Positions 1 to 7,048 of a DNA stretch of 8,076 bases are shown in pieces. The position numbers were made by a program, and so were the translations under genes. The DNA comes from an uncultured Burkholderiales bacterium. GTDB taxonomy: Bacteria; Pseudomonadota; Gammaproteobacteria; Burkholderiales; Burkholderiaceae_C. The notes under the pieces are model-generated. The model was not told the DNA's origin and made no database searches. It saw only the letters and a list, made by a program, of their open reading frames with translations. Each line of letters begins with the position of its first letter. The first letter of the stretch is position 1. The DNA lies in assembly GCA_903925445.1 (NCBI GenBank), contig CAIYFE010000270.1:1-8076 (forward strand). The letters are read 5' to 3'.

Positions 1-1109
1 ACACACAAAAAGAATTTCCCGAAGGCATTCCCGCATACGGCGCAGACGCCTTGCGGTTCACCTTTGCCGCACTGGCTTCGCTGGGACGCAGCATCAACTT
101 TGACAGCAAACGCTGCGAGGGTTATCGCAATTTTTGCAACAAGTTGTGGAATGCCACGCGCTTTGTGTTGATGAACTGCGAGGGCTATGACTGTGGCCTG
201 CAAGAACACACCAAGGTCGAGTGTTCGGTCGGTGGCAAGATGCACGGCTACATGCATTTCAGCCAAGCGGATCGCTGGATTGTCTCCACGCTGCAACGCG
301 TCGAAGCCCAAGTGGCACAAGGCTTTGCAGAGTACCGACTCGACAATGTGGCCAACACCATTTACGACTTCGTGTGGAACGAGTTCTGCGACTGGTATCT
401 GGAAATCGCCAAAGTGCAAATTCAACACGGCAGCGAGGCCGAGCAACGCGCCACGCGTCGCACCCTCATTCGCACGCTTGAGACGATCCTGCGTTTGGCG
501 CACCCCATCATTCCATTCATCACCGAAGAGTTGTGGCAAAAAGTGGCGCCTGTTGCTGGACGTGGCGGTGAGTCGGTGAGCATCGCGGCTTACCCCGTGA
601 GTCAACCCGAACGCATGGATGAGCAAGCCGAAGCCCATGTGGCGCGCCTCAAAGGGCTGGTCGATGCCTGCCGCAATTTGCGTGGCGAGATGAATGTCTC
701 CCCCGCCACCCGCGTGCCTTTGTTTGCAACAGCCAACAACCCACAAGCCTTGGCCTTCATGCAAAGCATCAGCCCCGTGCTCAAGTCGTTGGCCAAACTC
801 AGCGAAGTCAAAATATTTGATGACGAAGCCCAATGGGCCAGCGCTGCACAAGCCGCACCTGTTGCGGTGGTTGGCGAAGTGCGCGTGTGTTTGTTCATCG
901 AAATCGATGTCGCCGCTGAAAAAGCGCGCCTGAGCAAAGAAGCCGACCGTTTGCAAAACGAAATCACCAAAGCCAGCGCCAAATTGAGCAACGAAGCGTT
1001 TGTTGCCAAAGCCCCACCGGCCGTGATCGAGCAAGAGAAAAAACGGGTGGCCGACTTTGGCGCCACGCTCGAAAAAGTTCAACAACAACTGGCACGCTTA
1101 GGAAATTGA
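1..1109 (+). CDS. valS: Valyl-tRNA synthetase, C-terminal part (5' end outside window)
   Basis: This enzyme charges tRNA-Val with valine in the cytoplasm. The reading frame is open from base 3, so the gene starts upstream; 368 codons are visible, under half of a usual bacterial ValRS (about 900-950 residues). The first residues, ending in [18 protein letters not shown], match the stretch that follows the KMSKS loop in class Ia ValRS; HIGH and KMSKS themselves lie upstream. Next come the anticodon-binding helical domain ([20 protein letters not shown], then [12 protein letters not shown]) and a charged C-terminal coiled-coil arm (roughly the last 70 residues, rich in K/E/A with regularly spaced L), which is typical of ValRS. 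The stop TGA is at 1107-1109. The TTG at 51 is an internal Leu codon, not a start. galU follows 2 nt later on the same strand, so the two are probably co-transcribed. Identification is secure. Confidence 0.97.
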   Translation, partial: TQKEFPEGIPAYGADALRFTFAALASLGRSINFDSKRCEGYRNFCNKLWNATRFVLMNCEGYDCGLQEHTKVECSVGGKMHGYMHFSQADRWIVSTLQRVEAQVAQGFAEYRLDNVANTIYDFVWNEFCDWYLEIAKVQIQHGSEAEQRATRRTLIRTLETILRLAHPIIPFITEELWQKVAPVAGRGGESVSIAAYPVSQPERMDEQAEAHVARLKGLVDACRNLRGEMNVSPATRVPLFATANNPQALAFMQSISPVLKSLAKLSEVKIFDDEAQWASAAQAAPVAVVGEVRVCLFIEIDVAAEKARLSKEADRLQNEITKASAKLSNEAFVAKAPPAVIEQEKKRVADFGATLEKVQQQLARLGN

Positions 1110-1111
1110 CC

Positions 1112-1993
1112 ATGTCCAGCACACTTCGTACCGCCGTATTTCCCGTTGCAGGCATGGGCACTCGCTTTTTGCCAGCCACCAAAGCATCCCCAAAAGAAAT
1201 GCTGCCCGTGGTGGACAAGCCCTTGATCCAATACGCCGTCGAAGAAGCCTACGAAGCAGGCATTCGTCACATGGTGTTCGTCACAGGACGCAGCAAGCGC
1301 GCCATCGAAGACCACTTTGACACCGCCTACGAGCTCGAAGCCGAACTCCAAGCCGCACAGAAAAACGCCTTGCTTGATGTGGTGCGAAGCGTGCAACCCG
1401 AGGACATGCAATGCACCTATGTTCGTCAAGCGCGAGCCTTGGGCTTAGGCCACGCCGTGCTGTGCGCTGAGCATTTGGTCGAAAACAAACCCTTCGCCGT
1501 CTTGTTGGCCGACGATTTGATGCAAGGCTTGCAAGGTGGCCCTGGCGTGCTCAAACAAATGGCCGACGTGTTTGCGCAAACCCAAGCCTCTGTTTTGGCC
1601 GTTCAAGAAGTGCCTATTGAACAAGTTCACCGTTACGGCATCGTGTCAGGCACAGCGTTGGGCGAACGCCTGGTGAATGTTCAACACATGGTGGAAAAAC
1701 CCGCGGCTGATGTTGCGCCTTCGCGCTTGGCCGTTGCGGGTCGCTACATCTTGACCCCTGCCGTATTTGACCAAATTCGTGCGGGCGGGCGTGGGGTTCA
1801 GGGTGAAATTCAACTCACCGACGGCATTGCAGGTTTGCTCAAAACTGAAAAAGTTTTGGCCTACACCTACCAAGGCAAGCGCTTTGATTGCGGCAGCAAA
1901 CAAGGCTTTTTACAAGCCACCGTTGAGCTGGCATTGCAGCACGCCGAGGTCAGCGAAGAATTTCGCCACTACCTGCAATCGCAAAAGTTCTAA
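1112..1993 (+). CDS. galU: UTP--glucose-1-phosphate uridylyltransferase
   Basis: GalU makes UDP-glucose from UTP and glucose-1-phosphate for LPS, capsule and trehalose/glucan pathways in the cytoplasm. The 293-residue product has the usual family length. It shows the nucleotide-binding loop [12 protein letters not shown] (13-24), [10 protein letters not shown] (32-41), GLGHAV (111-116), the LADD metal site (132-135), VEKP (194-197), GEIQLTDGI (231-239) and DCGSKQGFL (259-267). I chose the ATG at 1112 because AGGAA (1100-1104) sits 7 nt before it. A TTG at 1106 would add two residues and overlap the valS stop, and is less likely. The gene is tightly packed behind valS and converges with the tusA-like gene, with only 13 nt between their stops. 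Nothing looks damaged. Confidence 0.97.
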   Translation: MSSTLRTAVFPVAGMGTRFLPATKASPKEMLPVVDKPLIQYAVEEAYEAGIRHMVFVTGRSKRAIEDHFDTAYELEAELQAAQKNALLDVVRSVQPEDMQCTYVRQARALGLGHAVLCAEHLVENKPFAVLLADDLMQGLQGGPGVLKQMADVFAQTQASVLAVQEVPIEQVHRYGIVSGTALGERLVNVQHMVEKPAADVAPSRLAVAGRYILTPAVFDQIRAGGRGVQGEIQLTDGIAGLLKTEKVLAYTYQGKRFDCGSKQGFLQATVELALQHAEVSEEFRHYLQSQKF

Positions 1994-2004
1994 TCAACCG
2001 CAGG

Positions 2005-2022
2005 GCTCAACGGCGTTTGAGC
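2005..2022. terminator. Short hairpin between convergent galU and tusA-like genes
   Basis: GCTCAA (2005-2010) and TTGAGC (2017-2022) can form a perfect 6-bp stem with a 6-nt loop. It covers the last codons of the tusA-like gene and lies 12 nt past the galU stop. Its position suits a shared bidirectional terminator, but neither side has a clear T tract and the stem is short, so this is a weak candidate. Confidence 0.3.
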
Positions 2023-2234
2023 ACATGGATAAATTCGTTGCCCGCAGTCTCTTGCGACAACAATTCATTGCCTGTTTGCTTGGCAAAGGCGGCAAAGTCG
2101 CGCACTGAGCCCGGATCGGTAGACACCACCTTGATGACCTGTCCGCTTTGCATGCTGGTCAAGGCTTTTTTAGTTTTCAAAATCGGCAAAGGGCAATTCA
2201 ACCCACGGGTGTCGAGTTCTTGGTCAATCGTCAT
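2007..2234 (-). CDS. tusA: TusA-family sulfur-carrier protein (SirA-like)
   Basis: This small cytoplasmic protein (75 residues) belongs to the TusA/SirA family, which carries persulfide sulfur for tRNA thiolation, molybdenum cofactor or other sulfur-relay steps. The family signature is complete: DTRGLNCPLPILKTKKAL at 8-25, with the single active-site Cys at position 14 in CPLP. The beta-alpha-beta core follows (GQVIKVVSTDPGSVRDF, 31-47), and the C-terminal strand is FIHVLKRR. I chose the ATG at 2234, which overlaps the Nudix stop as ATGA, is preceded by an AGG-rich stretch and gives the normal length. The open frame extends upstream to 2360, but that extension only shadows the Nudix gene. It is third in the cysM-Nudix-tusA run, so a sulfur-metabolism role fits. 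Which sulfur pathway it serves cannot be read from the sequence, since E. coli TusA paralogues share this motif. Confidence 0.9.
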   Translation of the reverse strand: MTIDQELDTRGLNCPLPILKTKKALTSMQSGQVIKVVSTDPGSVRDFAAFAKQTGNELLSQETAGNEFIHVLKRR

Positions 2235-2782
2235 TGGCCTGATTCCTGATTCAAAGCTTCGCGTTGCGCCCAATCCATGAAACGCGGTTCGATGCCCACG
2301 CTGCGCTGCCAATCCGCCACCGCATAGCCAGTGCCAGCAGGCCAACAAATCACGTCGCAAGGCGCATAAAGTTTGTACTCTGCCAACTCGGGTGACAACC
2401 GAATCTCGCCTTGTGCTTGCGCGTGATAGGCGATGATGACTTGGTTCATGCGCTGAAAATCGTAAACACCAACCAGCTTGAGCGCTGTGACTTGCAAGTT
2501 GGTTTCCTCTAAGATTTCTCGCGCAATGCCTTGCTCAGGCGTCTCGCCGGCTTCCATGAATCCCGTGATCAACGCAAAACGCCTGCCCGGCCATGCCGCA
2601 TTGCGCGCCAGCAAAATCTGTCCTTGGTACTCCACGATGCCCGCCAACACGGGGGTTGGGTTGTTCCAATGCGTCCAATCGCAGGCCACACAACGCATGC
2701 GCTCCACCATGCCTGCGTCTTCTTGCTTGGCCAACAGCATCAACTCCGTGGCACACATCGGGCAAAAGCGAAACGCGTTCAT
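2231..2782 (-). CDS. Nudix hydrolase with N-terminal zinc ribbon
   Basis: This is a 183-residue hydrolase of nucleoside diphosphates linked to another moiety (X). A zinc ribbon lies at the N terminus (C7-x2-C10 and C31-x2-C34). The Nudix box runs from G74 to L96 (G-x5-E80-x7-R88-E89-I-L-E92-E93), with the metal-binding glutamates intact. The usual Gly near the end of the box is Asn95, a change seen in other active members. The zinc ribbon resembles NudC/NADH pyrophosphatase, but the SQPWPFP-type motif that follows the box in NudC is absent, so I do not call it nudC; the substrate is unknown. The start ATG at 2782 overlaps the cysM stop (ATGA), with AGGAG about 10 nt upstream. Its stop overlaps the tusA-like start in the same way, so translation of all three genes is probably coupled. 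Confidence 0.88.
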   Translation of the reverse strand: MNAFRFCPMCATELMLLAKQEDAGMVERMRCVACDWTHWNNPTPVLAGIVEYQGQILLARNAAWPGRRFALITGFMEAGETPEQGIAREILEETNLQVTALKLVGVYDFQRMNQVIIAYHAQAQGEIRLSPELAEYKLYAPCDVICWPAGTGYAVADWQRSVGIEPRFMDWAQREALNQESGQ

Positions 2783-3693
2783 GCGGGAAATACTCCTGTG
2801 GACAGATAGCGGTCGCCGCGATCACACACCACAAAAACGATGGTGGCGTTTTCTACTTGTGCGGCTATGCGCTGCGCAACGCAACAAGCGCCGGCAGCCG
2901 AAATTCCGCCAAAAATGCCTTCTTCTCTGGCCAAGCGGCGGCACATGTCTTCCGCATCGTCTTGGCTGACGTAAATCAACTCATCGACAAACGATGGGTC
3001 GTAGATTTTGGGTAAATACTCTTGCGGCCATTTGCGGATGCCCGGAATGCGCGAGCCTTCGCTGGGCTGCGCTCCGATGATTCGGATCGCAGGATTTTTT
3101 TCTTTCAGGTAGCGCGACACGCCAGTGATCGTGCCGGTGGTACCCATCGCGCTGACAAAATGGGTGATGCGACCTTGGGTGTCCTGCCAAATTTCGGGCC
3201 CCGTGGTTTCGTAATGGATGCGCGGGTTGTCACCGTTGGCGAATTGATCGAGCACACGCCCCTTGCCTTCACGCTGCATGCGTTCGGCCAAATCGCGGGC
3301 GTATTCCATGCCACCGCTTTTGGGCGTCAAAATCAGCTCGGCACCGAACGCTTTCATGGTTTGCGCACGCTCGATGGACAAGTCCTCCGGCATGATCAGC
3401 ACCATGCGATAACCTTTGATGGCAGCGGCCATTGCCAACGCGATGCCAGTGTTGCCTGAGGTTGCTTCAATCAAGGTATCGCCCGGCTGAATGTCGCCAC
3501 GCTCTTGTGCGCGTTGAATCATGGACAGCGCTGGACGGTCTTTGACTGAACCAGCCGGGTTGTTGCCCTCCAATTTACCCAAAATCACATTGCCTCTTGC
3601 GGAGTTTTCAGCTGCACCAATGCGCTGCAGCGCGACAAGTGGCGTTTTGCCAATGGCGTCTTCGATGGTCGGATAACTATTATTTGAGTTCAT
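2779..3693 (-). CDS. cysM: Cysteine synthase B (O-acetylserine sulfhydrylase)
   Basis: This PLP enzyme makes cysteine from O-acetylserine and sulfide or thiosulfate in the cytoplasm. The 304-residue product has the CysM length. It carries the PLP lysine K51 in NNPAGSVKDRPAL (44-55), the substrate loop TSGNTG (78-83) and the PLP-phosphate loop GTTGT (184-188). The C-terminal stretch CDRGDRYLSTGVF (290-302) is typical of CysM rather than CysK. I chose the ATG at 3693 because the product then begins like known CysM. A GTG at 3720 would add nine hydrophobic residues without homology, and neither start has a strong Shine-Dalgarno. It heads an ATGA-coupled run with the Nudix and TusA-like genes. 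It lies 36 nt downstream of the anti-sigma gene on the same strand with no visible terminator between, so read-through from the sigma promoter is possible. Confidence 0.95.
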   Translation of the reverse strand: MNSNNSYPTIEDAIGKTPLVALQRIGAAENSARGNVILGKLEGNNPAGSVKDRPALSMIQRAQERGDIQPGDTLIEATSGNTGIALAMAAAIKGYRMVLIMPEDLSIERAQTMKAFGAELILTPKSGGMEYARDLAERMQREGKGRVLDQFANGDNPRIHYETTGPEIWQDTQGRITHFVSAMGTTGTITGVSRYLKEKNPAIRIIGAQPSEGSRIPGIRKWPQEYLPKIYDPSFVDELIYVSQDDAEDMCRRLAREEGIFGGISAAGACCVAQRIAAQVENATIVFVVCDRGDRYLSTGVFPA

Positions 3694-3729
3694 ATCAAAA
3701 CTGTGCCACAACAACAGCACGCCAGCATA

Positions 3730-4371
3730 CTACCAGCGCAGCAAGCGTTGCCCCAAAAAGCTACCCAACAAGCCTGTCACCAATATGCCCATCAGGTACC
3801 AAATCCCCACAAAAAAGGGTGACATCTCCGTGCAGTGGATGCTGTAAATGCTGGCGGCAATTGCCCCCGACAAAATACCGGCCACAAACCCCGTCAATTT
3901 AGGATGACTTGGCGCAGCCTCCCTGAGCGCCCAAAAAAGGACAGCCATCAAGGGCATGGCCAGCGCAACGATCAGCAGCGTACAAACTTGCCAAGTCTGG
4001 CTGTAAATCAAAGCACTGAAATTGACCGAATCTTGGCCGGAAATGAGCGCCACAGCACGCAACCAAATCATAAAAACGGGCGCCAGCAGCAGCCACACGC
4101 GATGCGAGTCAACCGAAATCGGACGAACCGCGCTTGGCAGCACCCACAAAGAAATCAACGCCAAACTGACTGCAAACGCCAATTTGAACCAAAAGGCGGC
4201 CAAAGTCATGGCTTGCGTCATATCGGCCCGAACCGACCAAACCGTCAGCGCAACCACACAGCAAATCAAGGTGCCCATCAGCAAGCTGGGCATCACGCGT
4301 TGCGACATCCATTGGGTGTTAGGCAGTACATCATCTGTTGACAGCACATCGATCAAATCATGCGTTTTCAT
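3730..4371 (-). CDS. nrsF: NrsF/DUF1109-family membrane anti-sigma factor
   Basis: This 213-residue inner-membrane protein should hold the adjacent ECF sigma factor inactive until a metal signal arrives. A short cytoplasmic N-terminal stretch (1-26) is followed by six hydrophobic segments, at about 27-47, 60-80, 90-110, 127-147, 158-178 and 186-206. This is the DUF1109 layout. The late motif around 179-194 (HC, then P, F, WY and G) is characteristic. Cys130 and Cys180 lie near membrane edges. From memory, two conserved cysteines near these positions in Caulobacter NrsF matter for the response to heavy metals; Cys37/Cys38 are additional. The ATG at 4371 has a good AAGGAA Shine-Dalgarno 6-7 nt upstream and overlaps the sigma stop by 14 nt, which indicates translational coupling. 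Family membership is firm; the sensing role is carried over from Caulobacter. Confidence 0.88.
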   Translation of the reverse strand: MKTHDLIDVLSTDDVLPNTQWMSQRVMPSLLMGTLICCVVALTVWSVRADMTQAMTLAAFWFKLAFAVSLALISLWVLPSAVRPISVDSHRVWLLLAPVFMIWLRAVALISGQDSVNFSALIYSQTWQVCTLLIVALAMPLMAVLFWALREAAPSHPKLTGFVAGILSGAIAASIYSIHCTEMSPFFVGIWYLMGILVTGLLGSFLGQRLLRW

Positions 4372-4933
4372 GTGACTTCCTTATCAAAGCAGCCAATTTC
4401 TTCAACCCGCGATGCACGCCCACTTTGATCGCGGACTCGCTCAAGCCAGACACCTGCGCCGCATCCTTGACCGACAACCCATTGATTTTGGTGAGCTCAA
4501 TGGCTCGTCGATGAGCTTGCGGCAGGGAAAACATCAGTAGCGTCAAATCCGTCGAAGATTCAAAGGGTTCGCGAATTTCTTCAACCCAGATCGCTTGACT
4601 TTCTTCTAGCGAATCATTCAGGTGCTCATTTTTTTTGGAGCGCAAAAAATCCACATATTTGTACTTGGCGATTGCATGCAGCCAAGGCGTCAAAGGCTCA
4701 CCGACTTCGTAAGTATGGCGCTTGTTATGCACCGCGATCAACACCTCTTGCACCAAGTCTTCAACAAAATCGGGGGCGTTTCGCATTTTCTTGAAGAAGT
4801 ATCCCCGCAGGTATTTGCTAAAGACAGATAGAAATTGTTTGTACTCATCTTTTTCACCTTGCAGCCCCAAAAGAAACAAGCCAGACAACTCTGTTTCCAA
4901 TGCCGAACGCTCACTTGATTGATTTAGACCCAT
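4358..4933 (-). CDS. ECF RNA polymerase sigma factor, SigF-like
   Basis: This 191-residue alternative sigma factor should direct RNA polymerase to its own operon and to the divergent bufferin operon. Region 2 spans about 33-101, with DFVEDLVQEVLIAVH (55-69) and PLTPWLHAIAKYKYVDFLR (80-98). Region 4 spans about 131-185, with helix-turn-helix residues 153-180 (LSVKDAAQVSGLSESAIK). An N-terminal extension of about 30 residues precedes region 2. Pairing with a DUF1109 anti-sigma factor is the hallmark of the Caulobacter SigF-type ECF group. The start ATG at 4933 lacks a clear Shine-Dalgarno and lies only 20 nt from the -10 of the predicted promoter, so the leader would be about 13 nt. There is no other upstream or nearby internal Met. 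The name sigF would fit by analogy, but I do not assert orthology. Confidence 0.92.
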   Translation of the reverse strand: MGLNQSSERSALETELSGLFLLGLQGEKDEYKQFLSVFSKYLRGYFFKKMRNAPDFVEDLVQEVLIAVHNKRHTYEVGEPLTPWLHAIAKYKYVDFLRSKKNEHLNDSLEESQAIWVEEIREPFESSTDLTLLMFSLPQAHRRAIELTKINGLSVKDAAQVSGLSESAIKVGVHRGLKKLAALIRKSHENA

Positions 4934-4952
4934 GCACTTGATTACAACAGAG

Positions 4953-4978
4953 TTCGTAAAAAAATTAAGTTTAGTTAC
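4953..4978 (-). promoter_or_regulatory. ECF (SigF-type) promoter for the sigma/anti-sigma operon
   Basis: Read on the minus strand, GTAACT (4978-4973) is separated by exactly 16 nt from CGAA (4956-4953). Seven T residues end one base before CGAA. It matches the opposing bufA promoter in all but the last -35 base, which implies autoregulation of the sigma gene that starts at 4933. As I recall, Caulobacter SigF promoters have the form GTAACC-N16-CGAA. Confidence 0.78.
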
Positions 4979-5002
4979 ATCGTCAAAAAGATTTTTTCAA
5001 CT

Positions 5003-5028
5003 GTAACCAAATGATTTTTTTTTGCGAA
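5003..5028 (+). promoter_or_regulatory. ECF (SigF-type) promoter for the bufferin operon
   Basis: GTAACC (5003-5008), a 16-nt spacer and CGAA (5025-5028) give the full motif I recall for Caulobacter SigF targets. The spacer contains nine T residues (5015-5023) ending one base before CGAA. Transcription would start near 5035, leaving a leader of about 58 nt before the precursor ATG at 5093. It faces away from the sigma promoter, with 24 nt between the two -35 elements. Confidence 0.85.
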
Positions 5029-5092
5029 CTATGTCAGGCGCAAAAACGCACAACCGGCAATTTCGCCAATTCAATTAAACATTGGAGTTTTC

Positions 5093-5338
5093 ATGAAAAA
5101 ATCAACAGCACTGGCATTGACCGTCGCCTCTTTGTTCTCCGTGGTCGCCGCACCCGCAGCTCACGCAGCGGGCGATGCAAAAGTCCACTGCTCAGGCATC
5201 AACAGCTGCAAAGGCACTTCTCAATGCAAAACGGCTTCTAGCGCTTGCGCGGGTCAAAACAGCTGCAAAGGTCACGGTTGGATTCTCTCGCCCAGCGCAG
5301 CAGAATGCACCAAAGCCGGCGGCACCGTGACTCAATAA
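5093..5338 (+). CDS. bufA: Bufferin-type metallophore precursor peptide (secreted, Cys-rich)
   Basis: This 81-residue ribosomal peptide is predicted to be modified on cysteines by the downstream DUF692 enzyme, exported, and used to bind excess metal in the periplasm. It has a Sec signal peptide: KK at 2-3, a hydrophobic core to about 20, and AHA ending at 25 with predicted cleavage before AGD. The mature part holds six Cys (33, 39, 45, 52, 58, 72). It contains two units of the form C-x-G-x-N-S-C-K-G, at 33-41 and 52-60, joined by a segment containing C45, followed by HGWI and a C-terminal ECTKAGG. It does not show the KCYGxxKAGxNDC pattern typical of DUF2282/BufA1. It looks closer to the other small bufferin class, which I believe some databases label BufA2; that placement is tentative. 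GGAG (5084-5087) sits 5 nt before the ATG. It is first in its operon, directly behind a SigF-type promoter. Older names for such loci are gig (gold-induced) genes. Confidence 0.85.
   Translation: MKKSTALALTVASLFSVVAAPAAHAAGDAKVHCSGINSCKGTSQCKTASSACAGQNSCKGHGWILSPSAAECTKAGGTVTQ
5201..5271 (+). repeat. Internal duplication in the precursor gene
   Basis: The 14-mer AACAGCTGCAAAGG occurs identically at 5201-5214 and 5258-5271, 57 nt (19 codons) apart and in frame. It encodes the N-S-C-K-G part of each C-x-G-x-N-S-C-K-G unit. The identity at the DNA level suggests a fairly recent duplication or strong constraint on the unit. Confidence 0.75.
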
Positions 5339-5356
5339 TTTTTACGTTACCGAATC

Positions 5357-5388
5357 AAAGGGCTGGCAGTATTTAGATCAGCCCTTTT
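5357..5388 (+). terminator. Hairpin attenuator between bufA and bufB
   Basis: AAAGGGCTG (5357-5365) pairs perfectly with CAGCCCTTT (5379-5387): a 9-bp stem with a 13-nt loop. TTTT runs from 5385 into the downstream side, followed by an AT-rich stretch. It lies 18 nt past the precursor stop and 14 nt before bufB. It most likely acts as a partial intrinsic terminator or an mRNA 3'-end stabiliser, raising precursor output over the enzymes, as is common in RiPP operons. Confidence 0.75.
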
Positions 5389-5401
5389 CAATTTATTTCC
5401 T

Positions 5402-6235
5402 ATGACACACCAACTCTCAGGTTTAGGTTTAGGGCTTCGTCCCGAGCACTACCAAGATTTTCTTGCGCAACGACAACCACTCGATTGGCTAGAAATCTTG
5501 TCAGACAATTATTTAGTGCCAGGTGGCAAGCCTTTGTATTTTTTGGATGCGCTGCGTCAAGATTACCCCATGGCAATGCATGGTGTTGCACTCAACATTG
5601 GCTCCAGCGACGAATTAGATTGGGACTATCTCTCTTCAATCAAACAACTTGCAAACCGCGTTGAACCAGCCATCATTTCTGATCATTTGTGCTGGACAGG
5701 CGTCAATGCACATCGAATTCACGACTTACTTCCTCTTCCATACAACGAGGAAACGATTCGTCATGTTGCAAGCCGAATCGCACAAGTGCAAGATTTTTTA
5801 GGTCGCGAGTTGGTGGTCGAAAATCTCTCCAGCTATCTTCAAGCCCAAGCGCCGCTGAAAGAATGGGAATTCGTGTCGGCCATTGCCCAAGAGGCGCAAT
5901 GCGGCTTACTAGTTGACATCAACAACATCTATGTTTCCTCGGAAAATCATGGGTTTGACCCTTTGCAATACGTGAACGCTTTGCCCAGCGATCGAATTCG
6001 TCAAATTCATTTGGCAGGTCACATCGACGATGGAATGTATTGCATCGATACGCATGATCAACCGATTTGCAATGACGTTTGGAATCTCTATGCCTACGCT
6101 GTGCAGCGCTGGGGCAGCATCCCTACCATGATTGAACGTGACGACAACATTCCACCCCTAGAAGAATTACTGCTAGAGCTTCACCAAGCAAATCGCATAC
6201 TTCAAAAACAGGAGCTGATGCATGATATTGCGTGA
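5402..6235 (+). CDS. bufB: DUF692/MNIO-family bufferin maturase
   Basis: Multinuclear non-heme iron-dependent oxidases (MbnB relatives, TIM-barrel fold) modify cysteines in RiPP precursors. In bufferins they are reported to make thiooxazole-type heterocycles. The 277-residue product has family length and begins [11 protein letters not shown] (7-17). Likely metal ligands and neighbours are E31, H60 (MHGVALNIG), D94/H95 (SDHLCW), E140 (VENLSSY), D172 and N174/N175 (VDINNIYVS), H203/H207 (QIHLAGH), D216/H218 and E245 (MIERDDN). All blocks seen in active members are present, so it looks functional. The ATG at 5402 fits the family start but has no clear Shine-Dalgarno, which together with the upstream hairpin points to lower expression than the precursor. 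It overlaps bufC by 14 nt. Codon use is AT-richer than in valS/galU. Confidence 0.93.
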   Translation: MTHQLSGLGLGLRPEHYQDFLAQRQPLDWLEILSDNYLVPGGKPLYFLDALRQDYPMAMHGVALNIGSSDELDWDYLSSIKQLANRVEPAIISDHLCWTGVNAHRIHDLLPLPYNEETIRHVASRIAQVQDFLGRELVVENLSSYLQAQAPLKEWEFVSAIAQEAQCGLLVDINNIYVSSENHGFDPLQYVNALPSDRIRQIHLAGHIDDGMYCIDTHDQPICNDVWNLYAYAVQRWGSIPTMIERDDNIPPLEELLLELHQANRILQKQELMHDIA

Positions 6236-7016
6236 ATGGCAAGAGTCGCTTCAACTCAGCATTCTGGATGCCAGCATGCATCTACAGCCCATCAGCTGCG
6301 ACGGCAATGCATCGAGTATTCAATTACACAAGCACAAACTCGCTATTTATCAAAACGCTTATCGAATTCGCTTGATCGAAGCCTTGCGAACCAACTATCC
6401 AGTGCTTCACCGTTTATTGGGTGATGTTGTTTTCTCTCAACTGGGGCTGAGCCTGATCTTAGCCAGCCCGCCTCAACACGCATCCATCAGATGGTTTGGG
6501 CACGATCTTGCAAGTTACCTTGAAAAAAAATTGCCCTTTTCTGATCTGCCCGTTCTTGTGGATTTGGCAAGATTTGAGTGGGCATTGCGTCACACCGTTG
6601 ATGCGGCAGATGCAACACCGTGGACTGTTTCAATGCTAGAACAAGTTCCTGCTTCTGAATGGGTCCATTTGAGTTTTCGGTTGCACCCTTCGGTCAGTCG
6701 ACTGCGCATGCAATGGAACGCCTTAGAAATTTGGAAAACTCTGACAGAAGACGCTACCGCCATCCCTCCCACACCAGAGCGACACTGTGTGAATTGGTTG
6801 ATTTGGCGCAGCCAAGACCTGTCCAGCCAATGGCGAAGTCTTGAAGAAGAAGAGTGGCTGGCTTTGCAAAGCCTCGCCGAAGGCGCGACTTTTGCGCAAC
6901 TGTGTGAGCAGCAGTTATCCCGCAGCGAACTCAATGAGCAAGAGGATCAAGTTGCGACACAAGTTGCAGCTTGGCTCAAAGCTTGGGTGAGAGACCAATT
7001 GTTGGTTCAGTCCTAA
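6222..7016 (+). CDS. bufC: DUF2063-family partner of the bufferin maturase
   Basis: The 264-residue product has the DUF2063 N-terminal domain (older databases: putative DNA-binding domain). Its signature is [20 protein letters not shown] at 43-62, followed by RLLG, then [19 protein letters not shown] (82-100) and DLARFEWAL (114-122). A second, less conserved half ends with WLIW (192-195) and an acidic, helical tail. DUF2063 proteins nearly always sit beside DUF692 enzymes. By analogy with MbnC they are thought to help the oxidase bind or position the precursor rather than bind DNA. The ATG at 6222 lies inside the end of bufB, with AGGAG (6210-6214) 7 nt upstream, so translation is coupled. 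No catalytic residues are expected or seen. Confidence 0.9.
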   Translation: MILREWQESLQLSILDASMHLQPISCDGNASSIQLHKHKLAIYQNAYRIRLIEALRTNYPVLHRLLGDVVFSQLGLSLILASPPQHASIRWFGHDLASYLEKKLPFSDLPVLVDLARFEWALRHTVDAADATPWTVSMLEQVPASEWVHLSFRLHPSVSRLRMQWNALEIWKTLTEDATAIPPTPERHCVNWLIWRSQDLSSQWRSLEEEEWLALQSLAEGATFAQLCEQQLSRSELNEQEDQVATQVAAWLKAWVRDQLLVQS

Positions 7017-7048
7017 TTTTCATTCAAACATTTCAAATCGGAATTTTC

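Noticed and set aside
602..1066. Long minus-strand open frame opposite valS, with similar ones opposite galU, cysM and bufC
   Set aside because: They lie opposite clearly coding genes and show no family motifs; GC-rich codon use leaves such shadow frames open.
2235..2360. Upstream extension of the TusA-like frame to 2360
   Set aside because: The extension is a shadow of the Nudix gene; the ATGA-coupled start at 2234 gives the normal family length.
3694..3720. GTG start at 3720 for CysM
   Set aside because: It adds nine residues with no counterpart in CysM and has no better ribosome site than the ATG at 3693.
5339..5356. GTAACG on the minus strand after bufA as a possible ECF -35
   Set aside because: No CGAA at 16 nt spacing; direction is antisense to bufA.
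6971..7048. Upstream extension of the DoxX gene (26 extra residues)
   Set aside because: It overlaps bufC and adds no DoxX-like sequence. The ATG at 7049 has a GGA ribosome site and fits the family.
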